Part shown: positions 11,676-20,776 of the stretch, piece after piece
Numbering within the stretch: the first letter of the stretch is position 1
How the letters are laid out: the number at the start of each line of letters is the position of its first letter
DNA from: Pontivivens insulae
Lineage (GTDB): Bacteria; Pseudomonadota; Alphaproteobacteria; Rhodobacterales; Rhodobacteraceae
NCBI RefSeq assembly: GCF_900302495.1
Contig: NZ_OMKW01000001.1
Span: 62,001-126,000, forward strand
Direction: 5' to 3'
Length of the DNA stretch: 64,000 nt
The notes under the pieces: model-generated
Told to the model about the DNA's origin: nothing
Databases searched by the model: none
Seen by the model: only the letters and a program-made list of their open reading frames with translations
Made by a program: the position numbers and the translations under genes

Positions 11676-13046
11676 TCAATAGCTGTAATCGGCGTAAATC
11701 CGCGAAAGATCGCCCTGCCAATCACCGTGATATCGCGCCAAGAGCTCATCAGCGGGCGTTTCGCCCCGTTCGACGATATCATGCAGCGCCGCTAGAAAAT
11801 GTGTCTCATCCGGAATCAACCCACCGGCACCGGCGCGTCCGCGCGCGGCAAGACCCGCTTGTGCAATCTGCAAAACCCGCGCGGCCAGTGCCTGTACCGG
11901 TTCACCGCGGAACTGGCCTTTTAGCCCATCCTTCGCCGCTACATACCGCAATTCGTCACGTTCTTCCTGCGTCCAGTCCTTGCAGAGGTCCCAAGCTGCA
12001 TCGAGGGCCGACTGATCATAGAGCAAGCCGACAAAGAACGCTGGCATGGCACACAACCTGCGCCACGGACCGGCATCAGCGCCGCGCATTTCCATGAATT
12101 GTTTGATCCGAACGTCTGGGAAGATCGTCGTCAGATGATCTCCCCAATCAGCGGTCGTCGGCTTCTCGCCGGGCAGCGCGGGCAATTCGCCCTTCAGAAA
12201 ATCGCGGAAGGATTGCCCCAGCGCGTTGATGTATTTTCCATCGCGATAGACGAAATACATCGGCACATCGAGCGCGTAGTCCACATAGCGCTCAAAGCTC
12301 ATCCCATCCTCAAAGACAAAGGGCAGTGTCCCGGTGCGGGATGCATCCAGATCGCGCCAGATGCGCATCCGCCAGCTCTGCCAGCCCGTGACCTCACCCT
12401 CCCAAAACGGTGAGTTGGCGAAGAGCGCCGTTGCAATGGGCTGCAGGGCCATGGCCGTGCGGAACTTGTGAACCATGTCCGCCTCAGACCCGAAGTCGAG
12501 GTTCACCTGCACGGTGCAGGAGCGGAACATCATCCACTTTCCGGTGCTCCCGACCTTGTCCATGTAGCTTTCCATCAGGGCATAGCGGCCCTTGGGCATG
12601 ACATCGACATCCTCGTGGCGCCATTGGGGGGCGGCCCCCAAACCGATAAAGCCGACGCCGATCTCATCGGCAATGGCCTTGACCTGTGCCAAATGGGTGT
12701 TCACCTCGTCACACGTCTGATGGATCGTCTCTAGAGGAGCGCCCGACAGCTCAAGTTGCCCGCCCGGTTCTAGGGAGATGTTGGCACCACCCTTTTTAAG
12801 GCCGATCAGCTTGCCCTGCTCCTCAATTGGTGCCCAGTCAAAGCGCGATGAGAGGCCCGACAGCATCGCATGGACCGAGCGATCTCCCTCGTAGGGCAGC
12901 GACTTGTGCGTTTCGAGGCAGTACCCGAACTTCTCGTGCTCGGTCCCGATGCGCCAGTCCTCCGACGGCTTGCACCCATCGGATAAAAACTCGATCAGCT
13001 GCGCGCGGGTCTCGATCAGGTCGCCGCCTGACTGTGGGATGGACAT
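11676..13046 (-). CDS. gshA: glutamate-cysteine ligase (plant/alphaproteobacterial type)
   Basis: ATP-dependent joining of glutamate and cysteine, the first step of glutathione synthesis, in the cytosol. The 456 residues match the GCS2 family: DWRIGTEHEKFGYC near the N-terminus, KKGGANISLEPGGQLELSGAPLETIHQ for substrate binding, and SCTVQVNLDFGSE. A strong CAGGAGG site precedes the ATG at 13046. It is monocistronic in appearance; gshB is not in the window. Confidence 0.96.
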   Translation of the reverse strand: MSIPQSGGDLIETRAQLIEFLSDGCKPSEDWRIGTEHEKFGYCLETHKSLPYEGDRSVHAMLSGLSSRFDWAPIEEQGKLIGLKKGGANISLEPGGQLELSGAPLETIHQTCDEVNTHLAQVKAIADEIGVGFIGLGAAPQWRHEDVDVMPKGRYALMESYMDKVGSTGKWMMFRSCTVQVNLDFGSEADMVHKFRTAMALQPIATALFANSPFWEGEVTGWQSWRMRIWRDLDASRTGTLPFVFEDGMSFERYVDYALDVPMYFVYRDGKYINALGQSFRDFLKGELPALPGEKPTTADWGDHLTTIFPDVRIKQFMEMRGADAGPWRRLCAMPAFFVGLLYDQSALDAAWDLCKDWTQEERDELRYVAAKDGLKGQFRGEPVQALAARVLQIAQAGLAARGRAGAGGLIPDETHFLAALHDIVERGETPADELLARYHGDWQGDLSRIYADYSY

Positions 13047-13082
13047 TTGTAAGCCTCCTGTCAGGCGGGTGTTACAACCGAG

Positions 13083-13622
13083 TTAGCCATGCGAAGATGG
13101 CTTGGCAAGGTGAGCCGGTCCTGCGTTCACCTTATCGCGAGGCCATAGGATATGCTGCCCCGGCGGGCGAAGGTCGACCAGCTCCGAGGCGGGACCTAAA
13201 GGAAAGCCTGGCAAGGCCGCAAATACGTCCAGCATTTGCGCCGATCCCTCTGCCCCGACCGGGATCGAAAGTGCGCCCTCGGGCCCATGCAGCCACCAGC
13301 GCGCATCGCCCGGGCGAATGATCAGTTCGACCCGCTCGATATCGGCCATTGCGAAAAATCCGCCTTCCTCGGGCCCGAAATAACCAACACGCCGTTCATC
13401 AACCAAAACAACACCCGCACCGTCGCATCGGCGGGTTACGCGCAACTGGCGCAGGCCATCCACCGTCAATGCTGCGCCGACGAACAAGATGACAACGCCA
13501 ATCCCGGCCATCACCCATCCCCCGCGCGTCGCAACCCAAAGGCCCAAAGCGCAGAGACCCAGAAAGCTCAGCACGGGGGCATTTCGGCGCAAAGCAGTCG
13601 CAAGTTCAGGACGTATCATCAA
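13083..13622 (-). CDS. membrane protein with two N-terminal helices and a soluble C-domain
   Basis: Function not recognised. 179 residues: two hydrophobic helices at about 15-33 and 36-55, then a soluble domain with beta-rich pattern (VVLVDERRVGYFGPEEGGFFAMADIERVELI) like small PH-type membrane proteins. It ends 36 bases upstream of the gshA start on the same strand, so it may be cotranscribed with it. Confidence 0.7.
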   Translation of the reverse strand: MMIRPELATALRRNAPVLSFLGLCALGLWVATRGGWVMAGIGVVILFVGAALTVDGLRQLRVTRRCDGAGVVLVDERRVGYFGPEEGGFFAMADIERVELIIRPGDARWWLHGPEGALSIPVGAEGSAQMLDVFAALPGFPLGPASELVDLRPPGQHILWPRDKVNAGPAHLAKPSSHG

Positions 13623-13732
13623 AATTTCCTGTCAGAAGCAGTCAGGCTGCATGGACAAACTGCGTATCACCCATCGCCATTGCAATGCGCCTGCCATCCA
13701 TCTCTACGAAAATTATGGTCAGATGTACGGCC

Positions 13733-14464
13733 TCACCAATCCCCCAATGCCGACTGCCAGAGTGTCAGCGCAGCCACTGCGGCGGTATCCGCGCGCAACA
13801 CACGCGGGCCAAGCATCACCGTTGTTGCAAAGGGCAACGCGCGCAATCGCGCCGATTCCTCGTCCGAAAATCCACCCTCCGGCCCGATCAGTATCGACCA
13901 CGCTCCAGGTCCGGCATTGCGCAAGGCCGCCGCAGCATCCGGCGCATCCATGCGCTCATCACAAAACAGCAGCTTTCGCCCCTCAGGCCAATCCGACAGG
14001 ACTGCATCCAGCGGTGCGGCATCGCGCAGATCAGGCACGAAGGTTCCGCCACATTGCTCCGCCGCCTCTATGCAATGGGCACGCAGCTTCTCTGGGCGTA
14101 CACGCTCTGCATTTGTGAACCGGGTGAAAACCGGACGAATGCTGCGCACGCCCAGCTCTGTCGCCTTCTCGACAATGAAATCGGTGCGCGCCTTTTTGAT
14201 CGGTGCGAAGAGCAGTTCGAGATCCGGCGGCATGGACTGTTCGGACGTTTTCGCCACACAACGCATCGAAACGGCACGCTTTCCGGCCCGCAGGATCTCT
14301 GCGGCCCATGCTCCATCCTCGCCGTTGAACAGTTCGACGCGATCACCGGCCGACTGACGCATCACATTCACGAGGTAGTGCGCCTGGGTCTGTGTCTCGA
14401 CCTCCAGCCCCTGACGCAGGGGCGCATCAACGTAAAGCCTGATTTTCGGCGCGCGCTCTGCCAT
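13733..14464 (-). CDS. rsmE: 16S rRNA m3U1498 methyltransferase RsmE
   Basis: SAM-dependent N3-methylation of U1498 of 16S rRNA; SPOUT family. About 243 residues from the ATG at 14464 (MAERAPKIRLYVDAPL), which has GGGAG upstream. The RNA-binding N-terminal part is followed by the knot motif SILIGPEGGFSDEESARL and MLGPRVLRADTAAVAAL, both diagnostic. The start codon is only 10 bases from the divergent ubiA start, so the two promoters must lie inside each other's coding sequence or further away. Confidence 0.95.
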   Translation of the reverse strand: MAERAPKIRLYVDAPLRQGLEVETQTQAHYLVNVMRQSAGDRVELFNGEDGAWAAEILRAGKRAVSMRCVAKTSEQSMPPDLELLFAPIKKARTDFIVEKATELGVRSIRPVFTRFTNAERVRPEKLRAHCIEAAEQCGGTFVPDLRDAAPLDAVLSDWPEGRKLLFCDERMDAPDAAAALRNAGPGAWSILIGPEGGFSDEESARLRALPFATTVMLGPRVLRADTAAVAALTLWQSALGDW

Positions 14465-14474
14465 AACCACTCCC

Positions 14475-15455
14475 ATGACTGACGACTCAGATAACCTTGC
14501 CCTGCCCCCGGACGGAAGGGTCGCCGATGCCGTAGACCAAAATTGGGTCGACCGCTATGCACCGGGCTGGAGCCGCCCTTACCTGCGGCTCAGCCGTGCC
14601 GACCGGCCTGCGGGCACGTGGCTTCTGCTGATACCATGCTGGTGGGGACTGGGTCTCGCCATGGCTGCCAATGGCGGAGGGTCTCTCTACGCCGCATGGC
14701 TCGCCATCGCGTGCGCGCTTGGCGCGTTCCTGATGCGCGGGGCGGGATGCACCTGGAACGATCTGGCCGATCAGGACTTTGATGCAGAGGTCGCACGCAC
14801 CCGCTCACGCCCGCTGCCATCGGGGCAGGTCACACGCAAGCAGGCCTATCTTTGGATGCTCGGACAGATGGCGGTGGCCTTCGCGATCCTCCTGACCTTC
14901 CCCCTGCCCGCAATCGGTATGGGGATCGTTGCTCTGATTCCAGTGGCCATCTATCCATTTGCGAAACGGTTTACGTGGTGGCCCCAGGTCTTTCTGGGTG
15001 TCGCCTTTAACTGGGGCATCCTGCTGTGCTGGGTCGCGCTGCGCGGTACGCTCGAATGGCCCGCCATTGCACTATATGGCGCCGCGATCGCATGGACCCT
15101 GTTCTACGACACGATCTATGCGCATCAAGACAAAGAGGATGACGCCCTGATCGGCGTGAAATCCACCGCCCGCCTGTTTGGGGAGCGCACCGCCGGCTGG
15201 CTGCTGCTCTTTCAGGTGGCAACAATCATCCTCGCCACGCTCGCGGTGATACTCGCACTACTGACACCGCAGCCCATTGCAATGCTGATCGCTCTCGTCG
15301 GAGTCTGGGCGATGGGCATGCATCTCAACTGGCAATTGCGGACTCTGGATACAGAAGACGCAGATCGCTGCTTGCAACTGTTCCGCTCCAATCGGGATGC
15401 CGGTCTTATCCTTGTCGCCGGTCTCATCGGCGCCGGTCTCTTCGCCGGGTTGTGA
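14475..15455 (+). CDS. ubiA: 4-hydroxybenzoate polyprenyltransferase
   Basis: Integral inner-membrane enzyme that attaches the polyprenyl tail to 4-hydroxybenzoate in ubiquinone synthesis. 326 residues with eight or nine hydrophobic helices. First aspartate-rich motif NDLADQDFD (95-103) followed by RTRSRPLPSG; second motif DTIYAHQDKEDD. The hydrophilic first 40 residues are longer than in the E. coli enzyme but usual in Rhodobacteraceae. Divergent from rsmE. Confidence 0.96.
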   Translation: MTDDSDNLALPPDGRVADAVDQNWVDRYAPGWSRPYLRLSRADRPAGTWLLLIPCWWGLGLAMAANGGGSLYAAWLAIACALGAFLMRGAGCTWNDLADQDFDAEVARTRSRPLPSGQVTRKQAYLWMLGQMAVAFAILLTFPLPAIGMGIVALIPVAIYPFAKRFTWWPQVFLGVAFNWGILLCWVALRGTLEWPAIALYGAAIAWTLFYDTIYAHQDKEDDALIGVKSTARLFGERTAGWLLLFQVATIILATLAVILALLTPQPIAMLIALVGVWAMGMHLNWQLRTLDTEDADRCLQLFRSNRDAGLILVAGLIGAGLFAGL

Positions 15456-15510
15456 GACCTGCCCCTTACCGCCTAAAAAGATCGTCCGGACAAGACCTGC
15501 GGGAATCACG

Positions 15511-17376
15511 ATGCGCATCGCCGCCTATCTCTTCTTGATATTAAGCTTTGCGGGCGCAGCCGCGGGTGCGTGGTGGCTGTCCGATCAGGCCGCGCGCGAG
15601 ATTGAGGATCAGACCCGCAACACCGTCGTAAACGGTTTGTCAGCCGCAGCGCAGGACTGGCCTGATATCGCGGTGGACGGCACGCGCGTCACACTCTCCG
15701 GCGCCGCACCCAGCGAAGCGGCGGGTTTCCGCGCCCTCGAAGTGGCCCGCGGCATCGTCGGCGCCCAGCGGATCGAAAACCGGATCATCCTGACCGCGAC
15801 CGATGCGGCCGAGGCTGTGAGCCCGCTCGGCATGACGATCATCCTGAACCCAGCCGAAATCACGGTGCTGGGCACAGTGCCGGACGGATCGCTTGCGACT
15901 GTGGAAGTCTTTGCAGAGCGCTCAACACGCCCGGTCAGCATTCTCGCCGAGAGCGTAGATCGCGATGAACCGGCGGCATGGACCTTCAATCTTCTCGCCG
16001 CCCTCGATGTCGCCCCTCTGATGCAGACCGGACGCATCACCTTTGGCCCCCGCGGTGCCGCGGTGATTGAGGCCGCCCTGGCGGATGCGGCGACGCGCGA
16101 TGCCATCGAGAGGCGCGTACGGGCAGCAGCCCCTCCGGGCACCGCGGTTACGCTGGAACTGGCCGCACCGCCCCGCACACTCGCGCCCTTCCCGTTCCTC
16201 GCGAACAAAAACGCGGACGGTCTGACAATCGAAACCTGCGCAGTGCCGGACAATGCGTCGCTGGGCCGGATCGCCATGATCACAAGTGAAGCAGATGCCG
16301 AATGTCGGCTCGCCCTAGGAGCACCCGAAGGGTGGGCGGACGCGCTTACGGTCGCGCTGCCCGCACTCAACGCACTCCCGTCAGGATCACTCTCCTTGCA
16401 GAGCATGGTTGTGACGCTGAAAATCGGTGCCCGCACCGCCGATGTGTTGGCAGACGCCGTGATAGCCGATCTTGCCGAAGCCCTTCCCGACGGGTTCACT
16501 TTGGTGATTGAAGAGCAAACTCTGCCTGAGCCTGAGAGTATTCCGCAGGCGGTCAGCGCCGCGCGTCCCTTCACCGTGACCCGCGCAGATGGCGTTGTAA
16601 CTGTTGAGGGCAGCTTGTCCGACGATGCGGCGGTCGAGGCCGTGCTCAGCTACGCCTCATCAGCCTTCCCCGGTGTCACCTTGGAAACAGAACTTGCCAC
16701 ACAGGGCGAAGGTCAGCCGACAACCGTCGCCTCGGCCATTGCTGCGGTTGAGGCGGTCACTCTGATGCTCAATGGTTCTGCCATCGCTGAACGCGGCACA
16801 CTCGTGATTGAGGGTGCCGCACCGGGAGAGGGGATCGCAGACCAGATCGCGGAAGCCCTCGCCGCCCGCCTGCCGCAAGACACAACCATCACCATCGATA
16901 TTGAGGAAATCCAACCCCAAGATGTAGAGCAGATCATTGCACCGAGCGCCGATCCCGATCTGTGCCTTGAGGAGGTGCAGGCGATTCAAACCCCCGGCGC
17001 GCGCATTGGCTTTGCCCCGTCTTCGGCCAATCTGGACCTCTCCAGTGCTCCCGTACTCGACGCTCTGTCGACCCGCCTGCGGGAGTGTCCCGAGCTCAAT
17101 TTCATCATTGCGGGTTACACCGACAATCAGGGGCGGGAAGAGCTGAACCAACGCATCTCGGAATCGCGTGCCAACGCGGTTCTGGATGCGCTGCTCGCGC
17201 GGGGTGTCTTCCTCGACCGGATGCGCGCCGTCGGCTTGGGGGAGGCGGACCCTGTCGCCGACAATGACACGCCCGAGGGTCGCGCCCTCAACCGCCGGAT
17301 TGAGTTTTTGTCCGAAGACGCAATTCCGCTGCCGCCAGACGAAACCGACGCCCCACCAGAGGAGGTCACTGAATGA
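15511..17376 (+). CDS. OmpA-family envelope protein with BON-like repeats
   Basis: 621 residues from the ATG at 15511 (MRIAAYLFLILSFAGAAAGAWWL, an N-terminal membrane anchor or signal). The long middle is acidic and repetitive, with several BON-like segments (for example DGTRVTLSGAAPSEAAGFRALEVARGI and DGVVTVEGSLSDDAAVEAVLSYA). The C-terminal 110 residues are an OmpA peptidoglycan-binding domain: IIAGYTDNQGREELNQRISESRANAV and GRALNRRIEF. It probably ties the envelope to peptidoglycan. Overlaps the next gene by four bases (ATGA). Confidence 0.88.
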   Translation: MRIAAYLFLILSFAGAAAGAWWLSDQAAREIEDQTRNTVVNGLSAAAQDWPDIAVDGTRVTLSGAAPSEAAGFRALEVARGIVGAQRIENRIILTATDAAEAVSPLGMTIILNPAEITVLGTVPDGSLATVEVFAERSTRPVSILAESVDRDEPAAWTFNLLAALDVAPLMQTGRITFGPRGAAVIEAALADAATRDAIERRVRAAAPPGTAVTLELAAPPRTLAPFPFLANKNADGLTIETCAVPDNASLGRIAMITSEADAECRLALGAPEGWADALTVALPALNALPSGSLSLQSMVVTLKIGARTADVLADAVIADLAEALPDGFTLVIEEQTLPEPESIPQAVSAARPFTVTRADGVVTVEGSLSDDAAVEAVLSYASSAFPGVTLETELATQGEGQPTTVASAIAAVEAVTLMLNGSAIAERGTLVIEGAAPGEGIADQIAEALAARLPQDTTITIDIEEIQPQDVEQIIAPSADPDLCLEEVQAIQTPGARIGFAPSSANLDLSSAPVLDALSTRLRECPELNFIIAGYTDNQGREELNQRISESRANAVLDALLARGVFLDRMRAVGLGEADPVADNDTPEGRALNRRIEFLSEDAIPLPPDETDAPPEEVTE

Positions 17377-17729
17377 CCCGTTCCGAGCTGATGCTGATCA
17401 TGGCACTCGCCCTCTTCGGCGCATTCTGCCTTGGCTGGTTGTGCCGCTGGATTTTCGGTGCAATGGCCCGGGCGGGCACCAACAATGTCGCGACCTTGCA
17501 CACGATGAACACGCAGATCGAACAGGCAGAGGCGGCGCATTCCGACCTCGCAGCGCAACTTGCAGAAACGGACAGCCGCCTCACGGCGCGCCTGCGTGAG
17601 AAGGAAGCAGAGCTTGAGGCCACAATGGACGGCTTGCGCCAGGCCCGGCAAAACGCACTGGATTGGCAAGCGGCCTATCAGGATCTTGAGGCACGTCAGG
17701 CCGCGGCCGGATCAGAACAACAGGGCTAG
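17373..17729 (+). CDS. membrane-anchored coiled-coil protein, function unknown
   Basis: 118 residues: one N-terminal transmembrane helix (LMLIMALALFGAFCLGWLCRWIFG) and then a continuous heptad-like segment (about 40-105, IEQAEAAHSDLAAQLAETDSR and following). Translationally coupled to the OmpA-family gene through an ATGA overlap, so it probably works with it in the envelope. Its stop codon overlaps that of convergent moaE within the palindrome CTAG. Confidence 0.75.
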   Translation: MTRSELMLIMALALFGAFCLGWLCRWIFGAMARAGTNNVATLHTMNTQIEQAEAAHSDLAAQLAETDSRLTARLREKEAELEATMDGLRQARQNALDWQAAYQDLEARQAAAGSEQQG

Positions 17730-18193
17730 GCGTCGCGCCAACGCGCCTCTGCCGCATCATCCTCTTCGCGCGCATCGACCCATCGCGCGCCATCCGGCGT
17801 CGTTTCTTTCTTCCAGAACGGCGCGCGGGTCTTGAGATAGTCCATCACAAAGCTCGCCGCATCAAAGGCTGCCGCTCTGTGCGGGGACGCTGCAACGACC
17901 AACACAATCTGATCACCCGGGTTCAGCGCGCCATAACGATGGATCACGCTCAACGCCTGCAGCGGCCACCGTGCCTCGGCTTCCGCTGCGATCTGCGATA
18001 GCGCGGCTTCGGTCATGCCTGGATAGTGTTCCAGTTCCATGGCCGAAACCGGCTGCCCGCCGCCCATGTCACGCACCAGGCCAGTGAATGTGACGACAGC
18101 GCCGATATCGGTTCGACCAGCGCGCACAGCGTCGACTTCGCGGCCCAGATCAAAATCCTCTGCCTGAACACGAATGACAGCCATGTCAGCCAC
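17726..18193 (-). CDS. moaE: molybdopterin synthase catalytic subunit MoaE
   Basis: Converts precursor Z (cPMP) to molybdopterin with sulphur from MoaD. 155 residues; family features are GAVVTFTGLVRD, ELEHYPGMTEAAL, HRYGALNPGDQIVLVVAASPHR and the catalytic-lysine region APFWKKE. Its start overlaps the moaD stop by eight bases. Molybdoenzymes are therefore expected in this organism. Confidence 0.96.
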   Translation of the reverse strand: MADMAVIRVQAEDFDLGREVDAVRAGRTDIGAVVTFTGLVRDMGGGQPVSAMELEHYPGMTEAALSQIAAEAEARWPLQALSVIHRYGALNPGDQIVLVVAASPHRAAAFDAASFVMDYLKTRAPFWKKETTPDGARWVDAREEDDAAEARWRDA

Positions 18194-18434
18194 CGGTCAT
18201 CGGGGGGAAAAACGCAACCTCACGCACCCCATCAAGCGGGGCATCCAGGTCCGACATCTTCTGGTCAAGCGCCACACGCACGGCGCGCATATCTGCAAAC
18301 GCGGCTGCGTATCGTTCCTCACGCGCAGCAAGCTCCGCAACCAACGCCCGGACGGTGCCAGCCGATGTCTCAACATTTTCCGAGGGCAGGCCAATACGCT
18401 CGCGCATCCAGGCAAAGTAGAGAACCTTCATCAT
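18186..18434 (-). CDS. moaD: molybdopterin synthase sulphur carrier MoaD
   Basis: Ubiquitin-fold sulphur carrier. Start placed at 18434 (MMKVLYFAWMRERIG), where ATGA couples it to the pgsA stop; the longer open frame to 18605 is the shadow of pgsA. 82 residues ending PPMTGG, with the C-terminal Gly-Gly that is adenylated and thiocarboxylated. Order pgsA-moaD-moaE is typical of Rhodobacteraceae. Confidence 0.95.
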   Translation of the reverse strand: MMKVLYFAWMRERIGLPSENVETSAGTVRALVAELAAREERYAAAFADMRAVRVALDQKMSDLDAPLDGVREVAFFPPMTGG

Positions 18435-18982
18435 CGCCCCTCCAGATGAGGAAGCGCCTTGCGGAAATAGTCCAATCCAGACAGCAGCGTCAAAAGCGCC
18501 GCAATCCACAGCAGCAACAGCCCGAGCCCATCGAACAATGTCGAGCCCAGCGCCCCGGCTCCCAGAAGAACCGCGATCGCGAACATCTGCACCGTCGTTT
18601 TCCACTTGGCAATCTGGGTGACATCCAGCTTCACATTCCCCAGAAACTCACGCAGGCCTGAGACGAGCACTTCGCGCAGAAGGATGATCGTGGTCGGGAT
18701 AACAAAGGTCCAATCGAGGCCCCGCAGGGCAAATAGCGCCGACAGCGCGATGATCACCATCGCCTTATCCGCTATTGGATCCAGCATCTTGCCAAAGGCC
18801 GATCCCTGATCCCACGCCCTTGCAATCCACCCGTCGACATAGTCAGTCAACGCCGCGCCAACAAACAAAACCAACGCGACCCAATCCGCCAGCGGGCGCT
18901 CGAACACAAGAAAAATCAGCGCAATCGCGGGCGCCGCCAGAACGCGCAACACAGTCAGGATATTTGGGATCGTCCATTGCAT
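18431..18982 (-). CDS. pgsA: CDP-diacylglycerol-glycerol-3-phosphate 3-phosphatidyltransferase
   Basis: Committed step of phosphatidylglycerol synthesis in the inner membrane. 183 residues with about four to five helices; starts MQWTIPNILTVLRVLAAP. The CDP-alcohol phosphatidyltransferase motif is complete (DGWIARAWDQGSAFGKMLDPIADK). First gene of a pgsA-moaD-moaE run. Confidence 0.96.
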   Translation of the reverse strand: MQWTIPNILTVLRVLAAPAIALIFLVFERPLADWVALVLFVGAALTDYVDGWIARAWDQGSAFGKMLDPIADKAMVIIALSALFALRGLDWTFVIPTTIILLREVLVSGLREFLGNVKLDVTQIAKWKTTVQMFAIAVLLGAGALGSTLFDGLGLLLLWIAALLTLLSGLDYFRKALPHLEGR

Positions 18983-19046
18983 GCCCCTGATCTATCCTGC
19001 GCACGCGGCGGGGGGTAGCCCTTGAATCGCTTGGGGAGACGTTTTC

Positions 19047-20318
19047 ATGGCGCACAGCCAAAACGTGTTGGTTCTGGGGGTGAGCGGCCTGATCGGTGCC
19101 GCCATCGCCCGGGATCTCGTCACCGTAGGTCATGTTGTGCGCGGCGTGGCGCGAACACCGCCGCGCCATCTACCAGGCGTCGACTGTATCTCCGCCGACC
19201 TGACCAAACTCGACCCGGCGGGCTGGGCGGATGTGTTGAGGAATATCGACACAGTCGTCAACGCAGCGGGTGCCCTGCAGGATGGTCTGCGGGACAATCT
19301 GGATGCGATCCACCTTCAGATGATCGAGGCACTGGTGGAGGCGATAGGAAGCCGTCCGATCCGGGTCGTGCAGATCAGTGCCGCCGGGGCCAGCGCCGAT
19401 GCCTCCACCGCGTTCATGCGGACAAAGGCGATGGGGGATGCGGTGCTCCAGTCCTCCGGTATAGATCAGGTGATCTTGCGGCCGGCACTCGTACTCGCAC
19501 CCACGGCCTATGGCGGAACCGCGTTGTTGCGCGCGGCCGCATCGCTGCCCGGTTTCGTTCCGCGCATCATGGAGGATGTCGAAATCCAGACCGTCAGCGT
19601 CAACGACATCGGACAGACTGTGCTGGCGGCCGTTGAGCGACGGATCGCAACGGGAGAGGTCATCGAGTTGGCCGAACCAGATGCCTACAATTTCCCAAGC
19701 CTGATCGCCCAAATGCGGCGCTGGATCGGGCTGCCGGATGGGGTATCTGTCCCGGTACCAGCCCCCCTCGTCAGCATATTGGGACGCTGCGCCGATCTGG
19801 CCGGATGGCTAGGATGGCACAGCCCACTGCGCAGCACAGCGCTCAAGACGCTCCGCGACGGTGTCCGCGCCGAGCCTCACCCCGAACATCCCTGCACGTC
19901 CCTGCCGCAGACATTGGCCGCGATGCCCGCGACTACGCAGGATCTGCGTTTTGCGCGCACCTATCTGATGCTGCCGGTGGCAATTGTGACCCTCGCGCTG
20001 TTCTGGTGCGTGTCTGGCCTGATCGCGCTGCTCGACCCCGCGCGCGCGGCAAGCGTTCTGGGATCGCCGCCCGCAGCGTGGCAAATGGCCTTCGTCTATC
20101 TCGGCGCCTTCGCGGACATCATCGTGGGACTTGCTGTTCTGGTGCGCCGTTTTGCGCGCTCCGCGTGCTTCGCCATGATGCTGATATCGCTCAGCTATAT
20201 GGCCGGGGCGGCCCTCCTGGCCCCTGCACTCTGGCTCGATCCACTGGGTCCGATGGTGAAGGTCATTCCGGGCTTCACCCTTGCGTTCGTCACGGCCAGC
20301 CTGCTGGATGAGCGATGA
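19047..20318 (+). CDS. NAD(P)-binding SDR domain fused to DoxX-like membrane domain
   Basis: 423 residues. Residues 1-290 are an atypical SDR / NmrA-like Rossmann domain (LVLGVSGLIGAAIARDL, then VVNAAGALQDG and VQISAAGASADASTAFMRTKAMGD). Residues 305-423 hold four hydrophobic helices like DoxX/DUF4281-type domains. Such fusions are annotated as SDR oxidoreductases with a DoxX-like domain; substrate unknown. The stop overlaps the next gene by four bases. It is convergent with nothing on its left: pgsA diverges 64 bases away. Confidence 0.82.
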   Translation: MAHSQNVLVLGVSGLIGAAIARDLVTVGHVVRGVARTPPRHLPGVDCISADLTKLDPAGWADVLRNIDTVVNAAGALQDGLRDNLDAIHLQMIEALVEAIGSRPIRVVQISAAGASADASTAFMRTKAMGDAVLQSSGIDQVILRPALVLAPTAYGGTALLRAAASLPGFVPRIMEDVEIQTVSVNDIGQTVLAAVERRIATGEVIELAEPDAYNFPSLIAQMRRWIGLPDGVSVPVPAPLVSILGRCADLAGWLGWHSPLRSTALKTLRDGVRAEPHPEHPCTSLPQTLAAMPATTQDLRFARTYLMLPVAIVTLALFWCVSGLIALLDPARAASVLGSPPAAWQMAFVYLGAFADIIVGLAVLVRRFARSACFAMMLISLSYMAGAALLAPALWLDPLGPMVKVIPGFTLAFVTASLLDER

Positions 20319-20776
20319 TCGAGCTTGTACACTTTCTCCACGTCCTTGGCGCGACCGTCCTGCTGGGCACTGGCGCGGGGATCGCGTTCTTCATGGTGAT
20401 GGCGCATTTGAGCGGGGACGTTAGCCTTATCGCTGGCACCGCCCGGATCGTGGTCATCGCCGATACCCTCTTCACCGCGAGCGCAGCCATTCTTCAACCG
20501 ATTACCGGCTACATTCTCGCGCGCGCCTATGGTTGGCCGCTGACCGAGGGCTGGGTGCTTTGGTCCCTTGGCCTCTATGTCTTCACCGGTGCGTTTTGGC
20601 TGCCTGTGGTCGCGATCCAGACCCGCATGCGCGATCTCGCAGTCACAGCGGTGAATGCCGGAGCCACATTGCCACCGGCCTATCACCGGCTCTTCAGGAT
20701 ATGGTTTGCCTGTGGCGTTCCCGCCTTCGCGGCGGTTCTCGCCATCATCTGGTTGATGCTGACAAAGCCCATCTAG
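20315..20776 (+). CDS. DUF2269 family integral membrane protein
   Basis: 153 residues with four hydrophobic helices and the family start [27 protein letters not shown]. Function of the family is unknown; members often sit beside DoxX or SDR genes, as here, where ATGA coupling suggests one membrane complex. The His in the first helix (HFLHV) could bind a cofactor, which is speculation. Its TAG stop overlaps the uvrC TAG stop within CTAG. Confidence 0.85.
   Translation: MIELVHFLHVLGATVLLGTGAGIAFFMVMAHLSGDVSLIAGTARIVVIADTLFTASAAILQPITGYILARAYGWPLTEGWVLWSLGLYVFTGAFWLPVVAIQTRMRDLAVTAVNAGATLPPAYHRLFRIWFACGVPAFAAVLAIIWLMLTKPI

Noticed and set aside
18435..18605. 57-residue N-terminal extension of MoaD
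   Set aside because: It overlaps pgsA in another frame and is not part of the ubiquitin fold; the ATGA junction gives a normal MoaD start.
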